The notes: generated by a model from the letters alone, not told the origin. 64,000 bases of DNA from Alloalcanivorax venustensis ISO4 (GCF_015356855.1 NZ_ARXR01000009.1:41774-105773); one strand, 5' to 3'. Shown: positions 9,973-19,374, numbered from the stretch's first letter. Numbers and translations: made by a program.

Positions 9973-10881
9973 ATGCGCCGAAAAATCCCCGCCACCACCG
10001 CCCTGGTCGGCTTCGAGGCCGCCGCCCGCCACCAGAGTTTCACCAAGGCGGCGGAAGAGCTGGCCCTGACCCAGAGCGCCATCTGCCGGCAGATCGCCAA
10101 CCTGGAGGACTTCCTGGGCGTGAAGCTGTTCCGGCGCACCCGGCGCGGCGTGCAGCTCACCGAGGCCGGCCGCACCTACAGCCGCCGGGTCACCGCGCGT
10201 CTGGACGATCTGGAGCGCGATACCCTGGCGGTGATGGGCCAGCACGGCCCAGGGCAGACCCTGGAACTGGCGGTGGTGCCCACCTTCGCCACCCGCTGGC
10301 TGCTGCCCCGACTGCGCGGCTTCCACGACGCCCACCCGGGCATCACCGTGAACCTGACCAACCGCACCCGGCCGTTCCTGTTCGCGGACACCGAATTCGA
10401 CGCCGCCATCTACTTCGGCGACGGCGAGTGGCCCGGCACCCGCACCACCGCGCTGATGCACGAAGAGCCGGTGCCGGTGTGCAGCCCGCGCCTGCTCAAC
10501 GCCAACGGCGTGCGCACTCCGCAGCAGCTCGCCGAGCAGACCCTGCTTCAACAGACTACGCGCCCCTACGCCTGGCGGGAATGGTTTGATTCGCTGGGCC
10601 TGCGGGTGGACCAGGACATGGCCGGCCCGCGCTACGAGCTGTTCTCAATGCTCGCCGAGGCGGCCATGCAGGACATGGGCGTGGCGCTGATTCCGCCCTT
10701 CCTGATCCGCCAGGAGCTGGAGGCCGGGCGGCTGGTTGTGCCGTTTCAGCACAGCTACCGCACCGCCAAGGCCTACCACCTGGTATTGCCGGAGCGCAAA
10801 GCGGAAGACCCCAGCCTGAGCGCGTTCAGCGACTGGCTGGTGGCGGAGGTTACCGCGTTTAAGGAGACGGCGGCGCTGTAA
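9973..10881 (+). CDS. gcdR: LysR-family regulator of the glutarate genes
   Basis: 302 residues. The N-terminal winged helix-turn-helix spans residues about 8-65 (FEAAARHQSFTKAAEELAL, then LFRRTRRGVQLTEAGRTY), followed by a periplasmic-binding-like effector domain. It resembles the GcvA/GcdR branch of LysR proteins. The gene is divergent from gcdH with a palindromic operator between them, so it probably activates gcdH-caiB in response to glutarate or a related metabolite (inferred from context). Its 3' end overlaps the convergent peroxidase gene by 23 bases. Confidence 0.85.
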   Translation: MRRKIPATTALVGFEAAARHQSFTKAAEELALTQSAICRQIANLEDFLGVKLFRRTRRGVQLTEAGRTYSRRVTARLDDLERDTLAVMGQHGPGQTLELAVVPTFATRWLLPRLRGFHDAHPGITVNLTNRTRPFLFADTEFDAAIYFGDGEWPGTRTTALMHEEPVPVCSPRLLNANGVRTPQQLAEQTLLQQTTRPYAWREWFDSLGLRVDQDMAGPRYELFSMLAEAAMQDMGVALIPPFLIRQELEAGRLVVPFQHSYRTAKAYHLVLPERKAEDPSLSAFSDWLVAEVTAFKETAAL

Positions 10882-12121
10882 CGGCCTCGGGCAGCGGCGC
10901 GCTGTTCAGGGTTTTCAGGAAGGCGACCAGGTCCGCCACCTGGCGGTCGGTGAGGTCGGGGATCAGGTCCAGGGTGTCTTCGCGCTTGCCCAGGGTCTCG
11001 CCGTCCGGTGGCTCCAGGTAAAACCGCACCGCCTGTTCCAGCGTGGCGAAGCGCCCGTCGTGGAAATACGGCGCGGTGCGCGCCACGTTGCGCAGGCTGG
11101 GGGTCTTGAAGGCGCCGCGCTGGCTTTCCGGCGGCGGCAGGAAACGCAGACGGTCGGCGTCGCCGTCATCGCCCGCGTAGGGCCCGGCGGCGTTGAACGG
11201 GCTCGCGGCGAGGCGCCGCAGCCCCTGCTCCCGGCCGGTGTCCCGGTGGTCCGTGACCGGCACGCCCAGGTTGTGGAACGCCTGGTTGCTGAACTCCGGG
11301 CCGCTGTGGCAGAGCGTGCATTGCGCCTCGCCGACGAACAGCTTGAGCCCGCGCCGGGCGGCGGCGGGGAAGGCGTCGTCCGGCAGCGGGTCCGGGTTGT
11401 CGGCGAGCGCGGCGGCGAAGCGGTCGAACGGCGAATCATAGCGCACCAGCCGCCGCTGCCAGGCGGCCAGCGCCACGCCCAGATTGGCCATCACCCGGTT
11501 GACCGCCTCCTGGTCGGCCGCCGCCATGCGCCGCCAGGCCCGGCCTTCGAGCGAGTCCGATGCGGCCTGGGGCGAGCCGTGGGCCGGGAAACGCGTGCCC
11601 TCGGACATCGGTGGCAGGGGGCCGAAGCGGCGCCGGTAGGCGGCGCGCAAATCCTTATTTCGATACAGCGTATGCGCCAGGTTCAGACGGTCGTTATCCA
11701 GCTCCCGAGGGTTCTCAATCACCAGAAGCATTTGCGACCAGAGGCTATCGGCGGCGCCGTCCCATTGAAACCAGGGGTTGTCCGCCACATTGATCAGAGT
11801 CGGAGTATTGCGGTGGCCGCGCCCGGCCGCTTCCGGCAGGGCCAGGCCGTCCGTGAAGGCGCGTTCCGGCTGGTGGCAAGAGGCGCAGGAAAAGCGGCCG
11901 TCCCCGGACAGCCGGCGGTCGAAGAACAGGCGCTGGCCGAACTCCGCCAGCGCCGGGTCCGGAATTTCCGGCGGGGTATGGCCCGGCGGCACCGCCAGCG
12001 CCCGCACCGCGGCCCGCTCGGCGTCCGTGAACGCGGTGTCACCGGCGCCAGCGGCGGCCAGCCAGGGCACCGCCACAGCCAGCGCCGCGATCAGGGCGGC
12101 GCCTCCCAAGAGCCGGCTCAT
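10859..12121 (-). CDS. Di-haem cytochrome c peroxidase family protein (MauG/CcpA-like)
   Basis: 420 residues with a signal peptide (residues 1-26). Two covalent haem sites are visible: C79-A-S-C82-H83 and C268-T-L-C271-H272. RRLSGDGRFSCASCHQP and YFHDGRFATLEQAVRFY are typical of bacterial di-haem peroxidases. The protein should be periplasmic and reduce peroxide or oxidise a partner protein. It overlaps the upstream small secreted protein as ATGA, so the two are translated together. The substrate cannot be told from sequence. Confidence 0.88.
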   Translation of the reverse strand: MSRLLGGAALIAALAVAVPWLAAAGAGDTAFTDAERAAVRALAVPPGHTPPEIPDPALAEFGQRLFFDRRLSGDGRFSCASCHQPERAFTDGLALPEAAGRGHRNTPTLINVADNPWFQWDGAADSLWSQMLLVIENPRELDNDRLNLAHTLYRNKDLRAAYRRRFGPLPPMSEGTRFPAHGSPQAASDSLEGRAWRRMAAADQEAVNRVMANLGVALAAWQRRLVRYDSPFDRFAAALADNPDPLPDDAFPAAARRGLKLFVGEAQCTLCHSGPEFSNQAFHNLGVPVTDHRDTGREQGLRRLAASPFNAAGPYAGDDGDADRLRFLPPPESQRGAFKTPSLRNVARTAPYFHDGRFATLEQAVRFYLEPPDGETLGKREDTLDLIPDLTDRQVADLVAFLKTLNSAPLPEAVTAPPSP

Positions 12122-12573
12122 CCCCCGCAGCAGGGCAGCGTCAGCCAGGCCCGGTCTTCGCCGTCGTCACCGTCGATGGCGAGCTGCAGGGTCCAGGCAC
12201 CGCCCATATGGAAGTACAGCCCCTCCACCAGGATCAGGCCGTCGCGGGCGCTCACTTGCGGTTCGGACTGCATGCCGTGGGCGAAGCCGTCTTCACGGCC
12301 GTGGCGCATGCCCGCTTCAACGGAGACGGCGGAGGCGTCCAAGGGCGTGTCGGGGTTATCCATGCTCACCACCCGTAACCCCAGGCTGAAGTGCTCGCCC
12401 TCGGGCAGCGGCTCGGGCACCTGGCGCACTTCCACCCGGTAACGTCCCTGCTCGCTCAACACCTGGGCGGGCACGGCGCCGGCGGCGTCATCGCCTCCGG
12501 CGGCCAGTACGGACGGCGACCAGAGGATCGCGAAGAGCAAGGCCAAAAGGGGCAGGCGGCGCGCTGTTATCAT
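12118..12573 (-). CDS. Small secreted FixH/YtkA-like protein
   Basis: 151 residues with a signal peptide ending SVLAA (about residue 25). The rest is a predicted immunoglobulin-like beta sandwich of the FixH/YtkA type: RYRVEVRQVPEPLPEGEHFSL, a Met/His-rich centre (EAGMRHGREDGFAHGM), and a C-terminal MGGAWTLQLAI. The protein ends in Cys-Cys-Gly-Gly. The Met/His content would suit metal binding, which is an inference. Its start/stop overlap with the di-haem peroxidase suggests they function together at the periplasmic face. Confidence 0.7.
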   Translation of the reverse strand: MITARRLPLLALLFAILWSPSVLAAGGDDAAGAVPAQVLSEQGRYRVEVRQVPEPLPEGEHFSLGLRVVSMDNPDTPLDASAVSVEAGMRHGREDGFAHGMQSEPQVSARDGLILVEGLYFHMGGAWTLQLAIDGDDGEDRAWLTLPCCGG

Positions 12574-12679
12574 TATCGGGCTCCCGGTGATCCAAACTTG
12601 TCATCGTCGTCACGGCGGCGTGAGCCTTCCGTGAAACGCCGTGTTTACCCTGGCGGTTTTCGGCGGCCCGGGCGGCGCT

Positions 12680-13975
12680 TCAAGAGCGCCGCGCCGGGGC
12701 CTCCGGATCCGCTTCCCGGCGCCGCTGGGCCCGTCCCAGCAGAAAGCCGGTGCCCGCCCAGGTGAGGGCAATGCCAGCGCCGATGAACATGGCCAGCCCC
12801 GGCAGCTCGCCGAGCAGATCCAGCGCCCGCTTCACCCAGCCGCTGACCGCGTCGCCGCCGCGATAGACCACGGTGTCGATGAAGTTCTTGGCTTTGAACT
12901 TCTGCTGCGGCGGCACCACGGTGTAGAGCATCTCCCGGCCGGGCCGCACCAGCGCGTATTCCCCGGCCCGGCGCGCCACCATGATCACCACGAACACCGC
13001 GAAGGTGGGCGCCAGCGCCAGCCACAGGAAACCGGCGGCGATCACCACCGGCACCGCCACCAGCAGCACGCCGATGCCCAAACGCTGGGCGATGCGCCCG
13101 GTGAGGAAAACCTGGGTCAGGATGGCGAGCCCCTGGACCACGGTATCGATCAGGCCGAACACCTGGGTCTGCCGGGTGGGGTCCGGGAAGTGCTCCGCCA
13201 CCAGCCGCGCCTGCTCGAAGTAGAGAAAGGTGCTGACGCTGGCCAGCAGCACCACGAACACGGCGATGCCGATCAGAAACGGGGTGCGGGCCACCTCGGC
13301 GGCGCCCTCGAAGGGGTTGCCGCCGAGCGGCACATGGCGGCTCTCCTCCTGCGACCGCGTCCCGGCCGGCAAGGGATTGCGGTCGCGCCAACGGTACAGC
13401 CATACCCCGGCGCCGGCGCTCGCCGCCAGCAACAGGGCCGCCAGCATCAGCAGGCCCACATGGCCCACCGGCGCCACCAGCAGCGCCCCCAGGCCGGGCC
13501 CGGTGAGCCCGCCCAGGCTGGCGCCGCCGGCGATCATGCCGAACAGGCGCTTGGCCTGGGTGGTGGAGAACACGTCGGCGAGCACGCTCCAGGCCAGGGA
13601 AATCGCCACCAGGTTGAACACCGACAACCAGATATAAAAACTGCGCGCCGCCCAGGGGTTTTCCGGCCAGCGCAGGAAAACCGCGGCGAACAGCAGCAGG
13701 TTGGCGACGAAAAAACCGTAGGCCCAGGGCATGATGCGCCGCCGCGCCACTCTCGAGGCCAGCCAGCCAAACAGCGGCAGCACCGCCAGCGTCGCCACGA
13801 AGGTGCCGGTGAACAGCCACTGCAGGTTGTCCACGCCGCCGGCCACGCCCATGGTTTCGCGTACCGGGCGCAGCATGAAATAACCGGTGAACAGCAGGAA
13901 GAACATCAACAGACCGGCAAGCACCGAAGGCGCTTCCCGGCTGTGCAGATTGAACAAGCGGGCGAAGGTGCTCAC
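12680..13975 (-). CDS. Membrane transporter, ADP/ATP-carrier-like or MFS
   Basis: 431 residues with about 12 hydrophobic segments. The N-terminal LLMFFLLFTGYFMLRPVRETMGV and the following WLFTGTF pattern match a bacterial family related to NTP/NDP exchange (TLC) transporters and often labelled simply MFS. No substrate can be assigned. The gene ends only 4 bases from the start side of the aldo-keto reductase stop (13980), so it is probably the downstream or upstream partner in one minus-strand transcription unit with it. Confidence 0.7.
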   Translation of the reverse strand: MSTFARLFNLHSREAPSVLAGLLMFFLLFTGYFMLRPVRETMGVAGGVDNLQWLFTGTFVATLAVLPLFGWLASRVARRRIMPWAYGFFVANLLLFAAVFLRWPENPWAARSFYIWLSVFNLVAISLAWSVLADVFSTTQAKRLFGMIAGGASLGGLTGPGLGALLVAPVGHVGLLMLAALLLAASAGAGVWLYRWRDRNPLPAGTRSQEESRHVPLGGNPFEGAAEVARTPFLIGIAVFVVLLASVSTFLYFEQARLVAEHFPDPTRQTQVFGLIDTVVQGLAILTQVFLTGRIAQRLGIGVLLVAVPVVIAAGFLWLALAPTFAVFVVIMVARRAGEYALVRPGREMLYTVVPPQQKFKAKNFIDTVVYRGGDAVSGWVKRALDLLGELPGLAMFIGAGIALTWAGTGFLLGRAQRRREADPEAPARRS

Positions 13976-13979
13976 GCCG

Positions 13980-14918
13980 CTACAGGTCCATCGCGATCAG
14001 TTCCCGGGTTTGTGCCTCGCTGAGCAGCGGCCCGTAGCCGGCCTGCAGGTTGTCCCTTTGATGCTTGGGCTTGCTGGTGGCGGGGATCACCGAGGTCACC
14101 GCCGGATGGCTGATGGCGAACTTGAGGAACATCTGCGCCCAGGATTCCACCCCTACTTCCGCCGCCCAGCCGGGCAGCGGCTTGTCCTTCACCCGGCCAA
14201 ACAGCTTGCCGTCGTCAAAGGCGCGGTTGATCAGCACCGCCACACCCTTGTCACGGGCCAGCGGCAGGACGGTTTCCGCCGCCGCCGGCGCGTTGATGGA
14301 GTAGTGGATCTGGATAAAATCCAGCGGTTCGCTGCGCAGGATCCGCTCCATTTCGTCCAGGCCACGATCCAGGTAGTGGGTGACACCCACATACTTGGTT
14401 TTGCCCTGCTCTTTCAGCTCGCGGGCGTAAGGCAGCTGGGTTTTCCAGTCGCGCAGGTTGTGCACCTGCAGCAGTTCCACCTTGTCGGTGCGCAATGCCT
14501 TGAGGGATTCGGCCCACTGCCGCTCGGCCTCGGCGCGGCTGTCGGCGGCGATCTTGGTGGCCAGGAAGCATTGGTCCCGCCAGCCGCCCTCTTCCAGCAG
14601 CGCGCCCAGCACCTTGTCCGCGCCGCCGTAGTTGGGCGAGGTATCGAACACGGTGGCGCCGCTGTTGAAGAAGATCGCCATGACCTCCTTGAGGCGCTGG
14701 TACTTCTCCGAGCCGATCTCGGCCACGAAGCTGCCGGAGGTGCCGGCGCCGACCACCGGAATTTGTTCGCCGCTGGCCGGGATGGCGCGGGTGCGCAGGC
14801 TTTCGCCGGCGGGCAGCGCGCCCTTGCCGTCCGCCGCCAGTGCCGCGCGGTGCACGCCCAGGGCCAGGCCGGCGCCGGCCCAGAGGCTGGTATTGAGGAA
14901 ATCACGACGTGAAAACAT
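13980..14918 (-). CDS. Tat-exported aldo/keto reductase
   Basis: 312 residues from the ATG at 14918, preceded by AAGGAGA. The N-terminus MFSRRDFLNTSLWAGAGLAL is a twin-arginine signal (SRRDFL), so the enzyme is exported folded, probably with bound NADP. The body is an aldo/keto reductase barrel: VFDTSPNYGGADKVLG carries the Asp/Tyr pair, FLATKI the Lys strand and LLQVHN the His. Export of an NADP-dependent AKR is known for a subset of the family. Substrate is unknown. It heads the operon with the transporter at 12680-13975. Confidence 0.82.
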   Translation of the reverse strand: MFSRRDFLNTSLWAGAGLALGVHRAALAADGKGALPAGESLRTRAIPASGEQIPVVGAGTSGSFVAEIGSEKYQRLKEVMAIFFNSGATVFDTSPNYGGADKVLGALLEEGGWRDQCFLATKIAADSRAEAERQWAESLKALRTDKVELLQVHNLRDWKTQLPYARELKEQGKTKYVGVTHYLDRGLDEMERILRSEPLDFIQIHYSINAPAAAETVLPLARDKGVAVLINRAFDDGKLFGRVKDKPLPGWAAEVGVESWAQMFLKFAISHPAVTSVIPATSKPKHQRDNLQAGYGPLLSEAQTRELIAMDL

Positions 14919-15081
14919 GGCACTCTCCTTGTCACTCTCCAACGGCATTATTTTTGGTCAGACTAGACCACTGGACACTGGATAGGCGAAAAAGTATCCA
15001 CAAAACGTGAAACCCGGATTGTCGAAACGGCGGCCGCCACGACGACTGTGAGACGACACCCTTCCGTTAACAGGAGCGAAC

Positions 15082-15450
15082 ATGAAATATCTTTGTCTGG
15101 CTTATGAAGCGGAACAGGACCTCAAGTCCCTGAGCCGCGAGGAGTGGCTGGCACTGCGCCAGGAAACCCTGGATTATGTGGCGGCGCTGCGCGAGCGCGG
15201 CGAGCTGCTCGACACCCAGGCCCTGCAAAGCCCCACCCGCGCCAGGGTCGCCCGCGTGCGCGACGGCAAAGGTTCGGTGACCGACGGTCCGTTCGCGGAA
15301 ACCAAGGAGCAGATCGGCGGTTACTTCCTGATCGAAGCCCGCGACGACGAGCACGCGCTGGAGATCGCCGCCCACTGGCCGTCGGCCCGCATCGGCGCTA
15401 TCGAAGTGCGGCCCATCGAGGCCGAGTTGCGCGAAGAAGGACGTTACTGA
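15082..15450 (+). CDS. YCII-related (DGPF) domain protein
   Basis: 122 residues starting MKYLCLAYEAEQDLKSLS, with the DGPF-type motif VTDGPFAETKEQIGGYFLIEA. This is a ferredoxin-like fold common beside ECF sigma factors and transporters; no catalytic function is established for most members. A good SD (CAGGAGC) precedes the ATG. It lies 12 bases before an MFS efflux gene and is probably cotranscribed with it. Confidence 0.85.
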   Translation: MKYLCLAYEAEQDLKSLSREEWLALRQETLDYVAALRERGELLDTQALQSPTRARVARVRDGKGSVTDGPFAETKEQIGGYFLIEARDDEHALEIAAHWPSARIGAIEVRPIEAELREEGRY

Positions 15451-15462
15451 AAGGATCCCACC

Positions 15463-17040
15463 ATGCCCCCCGCTGTACCCGATGAAATCACCGCGACCCC
15501 GGCGACCCGCCGCGAATGGCTGGGCCTGGCGGTATTGATGCTGCCCACGGTGCTGCTGGCGCTGGATATGACGGTGCTGCACCTGGCCGCGCCGCATCTC
15601 AGCGCCGACCTGCGGCCCACCAGCGATCAGTTGCTGTGGATTCTGGATATCTACGGCTTCATGATCGCCGGCTTCCTGGTGACCATGGGCACGCTGGGCG
15701 ACCGCATCGGCCGCCGCAAGCTGCTGCTGGCCGGCGCCAGCGCCTTCGGGCTGGCGTCGGTGATGGCGGCGTTTTCGGAGAGCGCGGAAACCCTGATCGC
15801 GGCGCGTGCTCTGCTGGGCGTGGCCGGCGCCACGCTGATGCCGTCCACCCTGTCGCTGCTGCGCAATATGTTCCAGGTGGAGCGCGAACGCACCCTGGCG
15901 ATCACCGTGTGGATGACCGGTTTTATCGTCGGCAACGCCATCGGCCCGCTGGTGGGCGGCGCCTTGCTGGAATTCTTCTGGTGGGGCTCGGTGTTCCTGC
16001 TGGGGGTGCCGGTGATGCTGCTGTTGTTGCTGTGCGGTCCCTGGTTGTTGCCGGAGTTCCGCGACGAGAACGCCGGCCGCCAGGATCTGCCCAGCGCCCT
16101 GCTGTCGGTGGCGATGGTGCTGGCGGTGATCTACGGGCTCAAGGATCTGGCCCGCAACGGCGTGCACGCGGCGTTGTTCCTGTCGATGCTGCTGGGCCTG
16201 GGCCTGGCCGCGGTGTTCACCCGGCGCCAGCGCCGTCTCAGTGAACCGATGTTCGACCTGAGCCTGTTCCGCAGCCGCCATTTCAGCACCTCGGTCGCGG
16301 CCATGATGCTGACCATCCTGGCGCTCTCCGGCGCCTGGCTGATGGTGTTTCAGTATTTGCAGGGGGTGCTGGGGTTGTCGCCGCTGCAGGCGGGGCTGGC
16401 CATGCTGCCGCCGGCGGTGGTGCAGACGGCGGCGTCGTTACTGATTCCGGCGGCCACCCGCTACATACCGCATTCGCGGCTGGTGAGCGGCGGCCTGGTA
16501 CTGGCCGCCGTGGGCCTGGCGGCGCTGATGCGGGTCAACGATATCGACGACCTGATGCTGCTGGTGGTGGGCATGACGATCATGGGCATGGGCGTGATGC
16601 CGATGATGATCCTCGGCACCGACATGGTGGTGAGCGCGGCGCCGGCCACCAAGGCGGGGGCCGCCTCGGCCACGTCCGAGACCGCCACCGAGCTGGGCAT
16701 GGCCCTGGGCATCGCGGTGATCGGCAGTGTTGGCGCGGCGGTCTACCGGCGGCATATGCTGGACGCCATGCCGGCGGGGCTCAACGACGCCCAGACCCTG
16801 GCCGCCGGCGATACGCTGGGGGGCGCCATCGGCGCCGCCGCGCAACTGCCACCGGCGCTGGCCGCCCAGGTGCTGGAAGCGGCCCGCGCCGGCTTCAGCG
16901 CCGCCCTGCACACCAATTCCGCCATCGGCGCGGTGATCATCGCCGGCACCGCCCTGATGACGGCGCTGTTACTGCGGGGCCGGCCGGCGAACGCCGCCGC
17001 CCCGGCCGGCGCGGCGGAAACCGTGGAGGAGCAGCCCTAG
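15463..17040 (+). CDS. MFS efflux pump, DHA2/EmrB-QacA family (14 TM)
   Basis: 525 residues with about 14 hydrophobic segments, the layout of the DHA2 drug:H+ antiporters. TM1 is followed by LALDMTVLHLAAPHLS (motif D1), the cytoplasmic loop motif LGDRIGRRKLLL is present, and TM5 carries the antiporter motif C stretch GNAIGPLVGGALLE. It resembles SmvA/QacA-type exporters of cationic drugs. The SD is AAGGAT. It is cotranscribed with the YCII protein and converges on degV with a 10-base gap. Confidence 0.87.
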   Translation: MPPAVPDEITATPATRREWLGLAVLMLPTVLLALDMTVLHLAAPHLSADLRPTSDQLLWILDIYGFMIAGFLVTMGTLGDRIGRRKLLLAGASAFGLASVMAAFSESAETLIAARALLGVAGATLMPSTLSLLRNMFQVERERTLAITVWMTGFIVGNAIGPLVGGALLEFFWWGSVFLLGVPVMLLLLLCGPWLLPEFRDENAGRQDLPSALLSVAMVLAVIYGLKDLARNGVHAALFLSMLLGLGLAAVFTRRQRRLSEPMFDLSLFRSRHFSTSVAAMMLTILALSGAWLMVFQYLQGVLGLSPLQAGLAMLPPAVVQTAASLLIPAATRYIPHSRLVSGGLVLAAVGLAALMRVNDIDDLMLLVVGMTIMGMGVMPMMILGTDMVVSAAPATKAGAASATSETATELGMALGIAVIGSVGAAVYRRHMLDAMPAGLNDAQTLAAGDTLGGAIGAAAQLPPALAAQVLEAARAGFSAALHTNSAIGAVIIAGTALMTALLLRGRPANAAAPAGAAETVEEQP

Positions 17041-17050
17041 GGCCGCCCCT

Positions 17051-18010
17051 TTACTCGAACTCATCGTCCTGGCTGGCGAACGCCACGAACAGGCAGCCGG
17101 CGCCCACGTTAATGGCGCCGGTGGGGCTCATGGTGGAGACCAGCAGCTGCACATCGTGCTCGCGGGCGGCGGCCTCCAGCTCGGCATAACCGGGCATGGT
17201 CGGCACGCGGGCGGCGTCGCCGGCGTAGCTGAGACAGACATGGCCGGACATCAACTTTCCGGCGCGGATCTGCTTGGCGACGTGCTCCAGCATGCGGCGC
17301 ACGGACTTCTCGTAGCTGCGGTTCACCGTGGCCGGGTTTTCCTCACCGCCGTGGATGCGGATCACCGGATGCATGGACAGCGCCGACCCCACGGTGAGCG
17401 CCACGCCGCGCATGGAATCGGAAAAGCTTTTGCGCTCGCCCTTCTTGAAACCCCGGTCGCGCACATAGGCCAGTTTCTCCGGCACCATGTAACCGCAGAT
17501 GTGCGGCAGCATCTCATCGATACGCAGGCGGATCGCATTACGGTTGGCGCCCTGCTCGATCATTTTAGCCACCTCGCACACCAATACCGCGGTGCCGGAA
17601 AACAGGGTTTTACTGTCGATCACCCGCATCGAGAAAGGGCCGGGCACGCCGGCGTCGGCGCGCACTTTCTGGTACTGCTTGAGAATCGAGAACGAGGCCT
17701 TGGTGGCGTTATCAAAAATCAGGCTGCGCTTACCGGATACGGTAATGCAGAACACCAGGTCATAATCGATGACCAGCTGCTCCAGAAATACCGCCTGAAT
17801 CTGATCCACGGAATAAGGAATGGATTCCGCGTGGATGCCTTCCGAATCCAGCTGCTCCTGGTAGAACCGCCGCGTGGCCTGCGCGTCGCGCTTGTCGACC
17901 AGCAGCTCGTCGCCCAGGCGAATGGAGATAGGAAGAATCTGTATATTATTTTTTTCGAAATAGGATTCCGGTAAATCGCAGGTGGAATCCACGACAATAC
18001 CAATGCGCAT
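17051..18010 (-). CDS. DegV family fatty-acid-binding protein
   Basis: 319 residues. The N-terminus MRIGIVVDSTCDLPESYF is the DegV hallmark, and the C-terminal part has the expected GAINVGAGCLFVAF ending. DegV/FakB-like proteins bind a fatty acid; in Firmicutes they present it to the FakA kinase, while in proteobacteria the partner is often unknown. No FakA-like gene is nearby. The 110 bases upstream are AT-rich and include a strong hairpin (18069-18099). Confidence 0.87.
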   Translation of the reverse strand: MRIGIVVDSTCDLPESYFEKNNIQILPISIRLGDELLVDKRDAQATRRFYQEQLDSEGIHAESIPYSVDQIQAVFLEQLVIDYDLVFCITVSGKRSLIFDNATKASFSILKQYQKVRADAGVPGPFSMRVIDSKTLFSGTAVLVCEVAKMIEQGANRNAIRLRIDEMLPHICGYMVPEKLAYVRDRGFKKGERKSFSDSMRGVALTVGSALSMHPVIRIHGGEENPATVNRSYEKSVRRMLEHVAKQIRAGKLMSGHVCLSYAGDAARVPTMPGYAELEAAAREHDVQLLVSTMSPTGAINVGAGCLFVAFASQDDEFE

Positions 18011-18068
18011 TGTTTACCCCATTAATTATGTTTATTTTTATTTCGGGCAAACTTAGCATGACAAAGGA

Positions 18069-18099
18069 CGCGCAACCACATTGTTAATGTAATTGCGCG
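18069..18099. repeat. Hairpin between the thioredoxin gene and degV
   Basis: Arms GCGCAACCACATT (18070-18082) and AATGTAATTGCGC (18086-18098) pair at 11 of 13 positions around a 3-base loop, with one more C-G pair outside. It lies past the stop of the thioredoxin gene (18121) and before degV (18010). There is no clear U-run on either side, so it may be a weak terminator or a protein-binding palindrome for degV. Confidence 0.5.
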
Positions 18100-18120
18100 C
18101 CACAAATTAAAACCGGTTCT

Positions 18121-18498
18121 TCACGGATCCTTGCTGCCGCCCGTGCCCGCCTGGTCGGCGTCCCGGTAGGCCTTGGTGTCGATTTTCTCCAGGGCTTCGC
18201 GCACCGCCTGCTCGCTCTGCGGGCGCACCAGACGCGCCACTTCCTCGCCCTCCTGCAGGAAGATCAGTGTCGGCCATTGTTTTACCTTGAACGCGCGCCC
18301 GAGCAACCGGCCCTTGGCGTCCTCCAGTTTCAGGTGCACCACCCCGGTAAAATCGGCGAACGCCGCCTTGATCAGCGGCGCGGCGGCCTGGCAGTGGCCG
18401 CAACCGGGCTGGCCGAATTCCACCACGGTGGGCTCGCGGATGGCTTCCACCTCGTCCCGGGTGGGGTGATCGGTAGCGTACTCCGCGCTATAGGTCAT
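18121..18498 (-). CDS. Thioredoxin-fold protein with CGHC active site
   Basis: 125 residues, cytoplasmic (no signal). VVEFGQPGCGHCQAAAPLI holds the redox pair C33/C36 in a CGHC motif, which is more oxidising than the CGPC of classical thioredoxin. A cis-Pro strand is seen in KQWPTLIFLQEGEEVARLV. An SD (AAGGAGAG) precedes the ATG. The family reduces or isomerises disulfides; the partner is unknown. Confidence 0.87.
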   Translation of the reverse strand: MTYSAEYATDHPTRDEVEAIREPTVVEFGQPGCGHCQAAAPLIKAAFADFTGVVHLKLEDAKGRLLGRAFKVKQWPTLIFLQEGEEVARLVRPQSEQAVREALEKIDTKAYRDADQAGTGGSKDP

Positions 18499-18595
18499 GG
18501 TGCTCTCCTTGCCATTGGGCGTGTATGAACGAGTTCCAGTGTAGACACCCGGCCGGCGGCGCGGATACGGCGCGAATGCAAAATCCGGTTAGAGC

Positions 18596-19210
18596 TCACC
18601 GGATACGCCGTGCCAGTGCCGCGATCACCAGCGAGGCCAGCGCGCCGACCGTGGCCAGTGCCATGTCCTTCTGGGCGTCCCAGGGGTCGCCCTGGGTGCC
18701 GAGAAAGGCGGTGCTGCCGTCCCCCAGCGCCACGGCGGCGCCCCACTCGATCAGCTCGTAGAGCAGCGACGACGCCAGTATCAGGGTGAACGCGAACAGC
18801 GCCGCGGCAGGCCGCCGCAAGCCGCCCCATTCCCGGCACAGCTCACTCAGCGGCAACACCAACAGCAGGCCATAGAGCAGATGTAGAAAGCGGTCGTACT
18901 GGTTACGCTGCCACCCCATCACCGCGTCCGGACTGAAACCGAAGAGCGTATGCAGGGTCTGGTCGTAGGGCACATGGGAATAGGTGTAGTGGGCGCCGAT
19001 CTCATGCAGCGCCAGAAACGAGAACATCATCAGGTAGGCGCTGCGCGAGAACCGGAACCAGCGGCGCGTCACCCACAGGCCGATGACGAACAGCGCCGCC
19101 ACGGCGTTTTCCATCGCCCAGGTCGCCGGCTCGCGGGGCGCCACCGCCAGCACCGCGAACAGCACCACGAACAGCGCCATCAGCACACCGAAACAACGCC
19201 GGTTGGACAT
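18596..19210 (-). CDS. DUF2238 integral membrane protein
   Basis: 204 residues from the ATG at 19210 (SD AGAGGAAA); an upstream in-frame start at 19237 lacks a good SD. Five to six hydrophobic segments are visible. The signature FLALHEIGAHYTYSHVPY and YDRFLHLLYGLLLVLPLSEL, then LLYELIEWGAA and WDAQKDMALATVGAL, identify the DUF2238 (YjdF-like) family. Conserved His and Glu in the membrane suggest an enzyme or ion binding; function is not established. Confidence 0.85.
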   Translation of the reverse strand: MSNRRCFGVLMALFVVLFAVLAVAPREPATWAMENAVAALFVIGLWVTRRWFRFSRSAYLMMFSFLALHEIGAHYTYSHVPYDQTLHTLFGFSPDAVMGWQRNQYDRFLHLLYGLLLVLPLSELCREWGGLRRPAAALFAFTLILASSLLYELIEWGAAVALGDGSTAFLGTQGDPWDAQKDMALATVGALASLVIAALARRIR

Positions 19211-19374
19211 CCCTTTTCCTCTTTCGCCACGACACAACGCCGAAGCCGTCTATAACGTCACAGGAGGCCTCACCATTGCAAGCGCGCCGAGCCGGCAAGG
19301 GCGCATTGACAGACTGTCGGCGCCACGCGCATTTTGGTCCGATCAGAACAACAAGATGACACCGGAGCCCCAAC

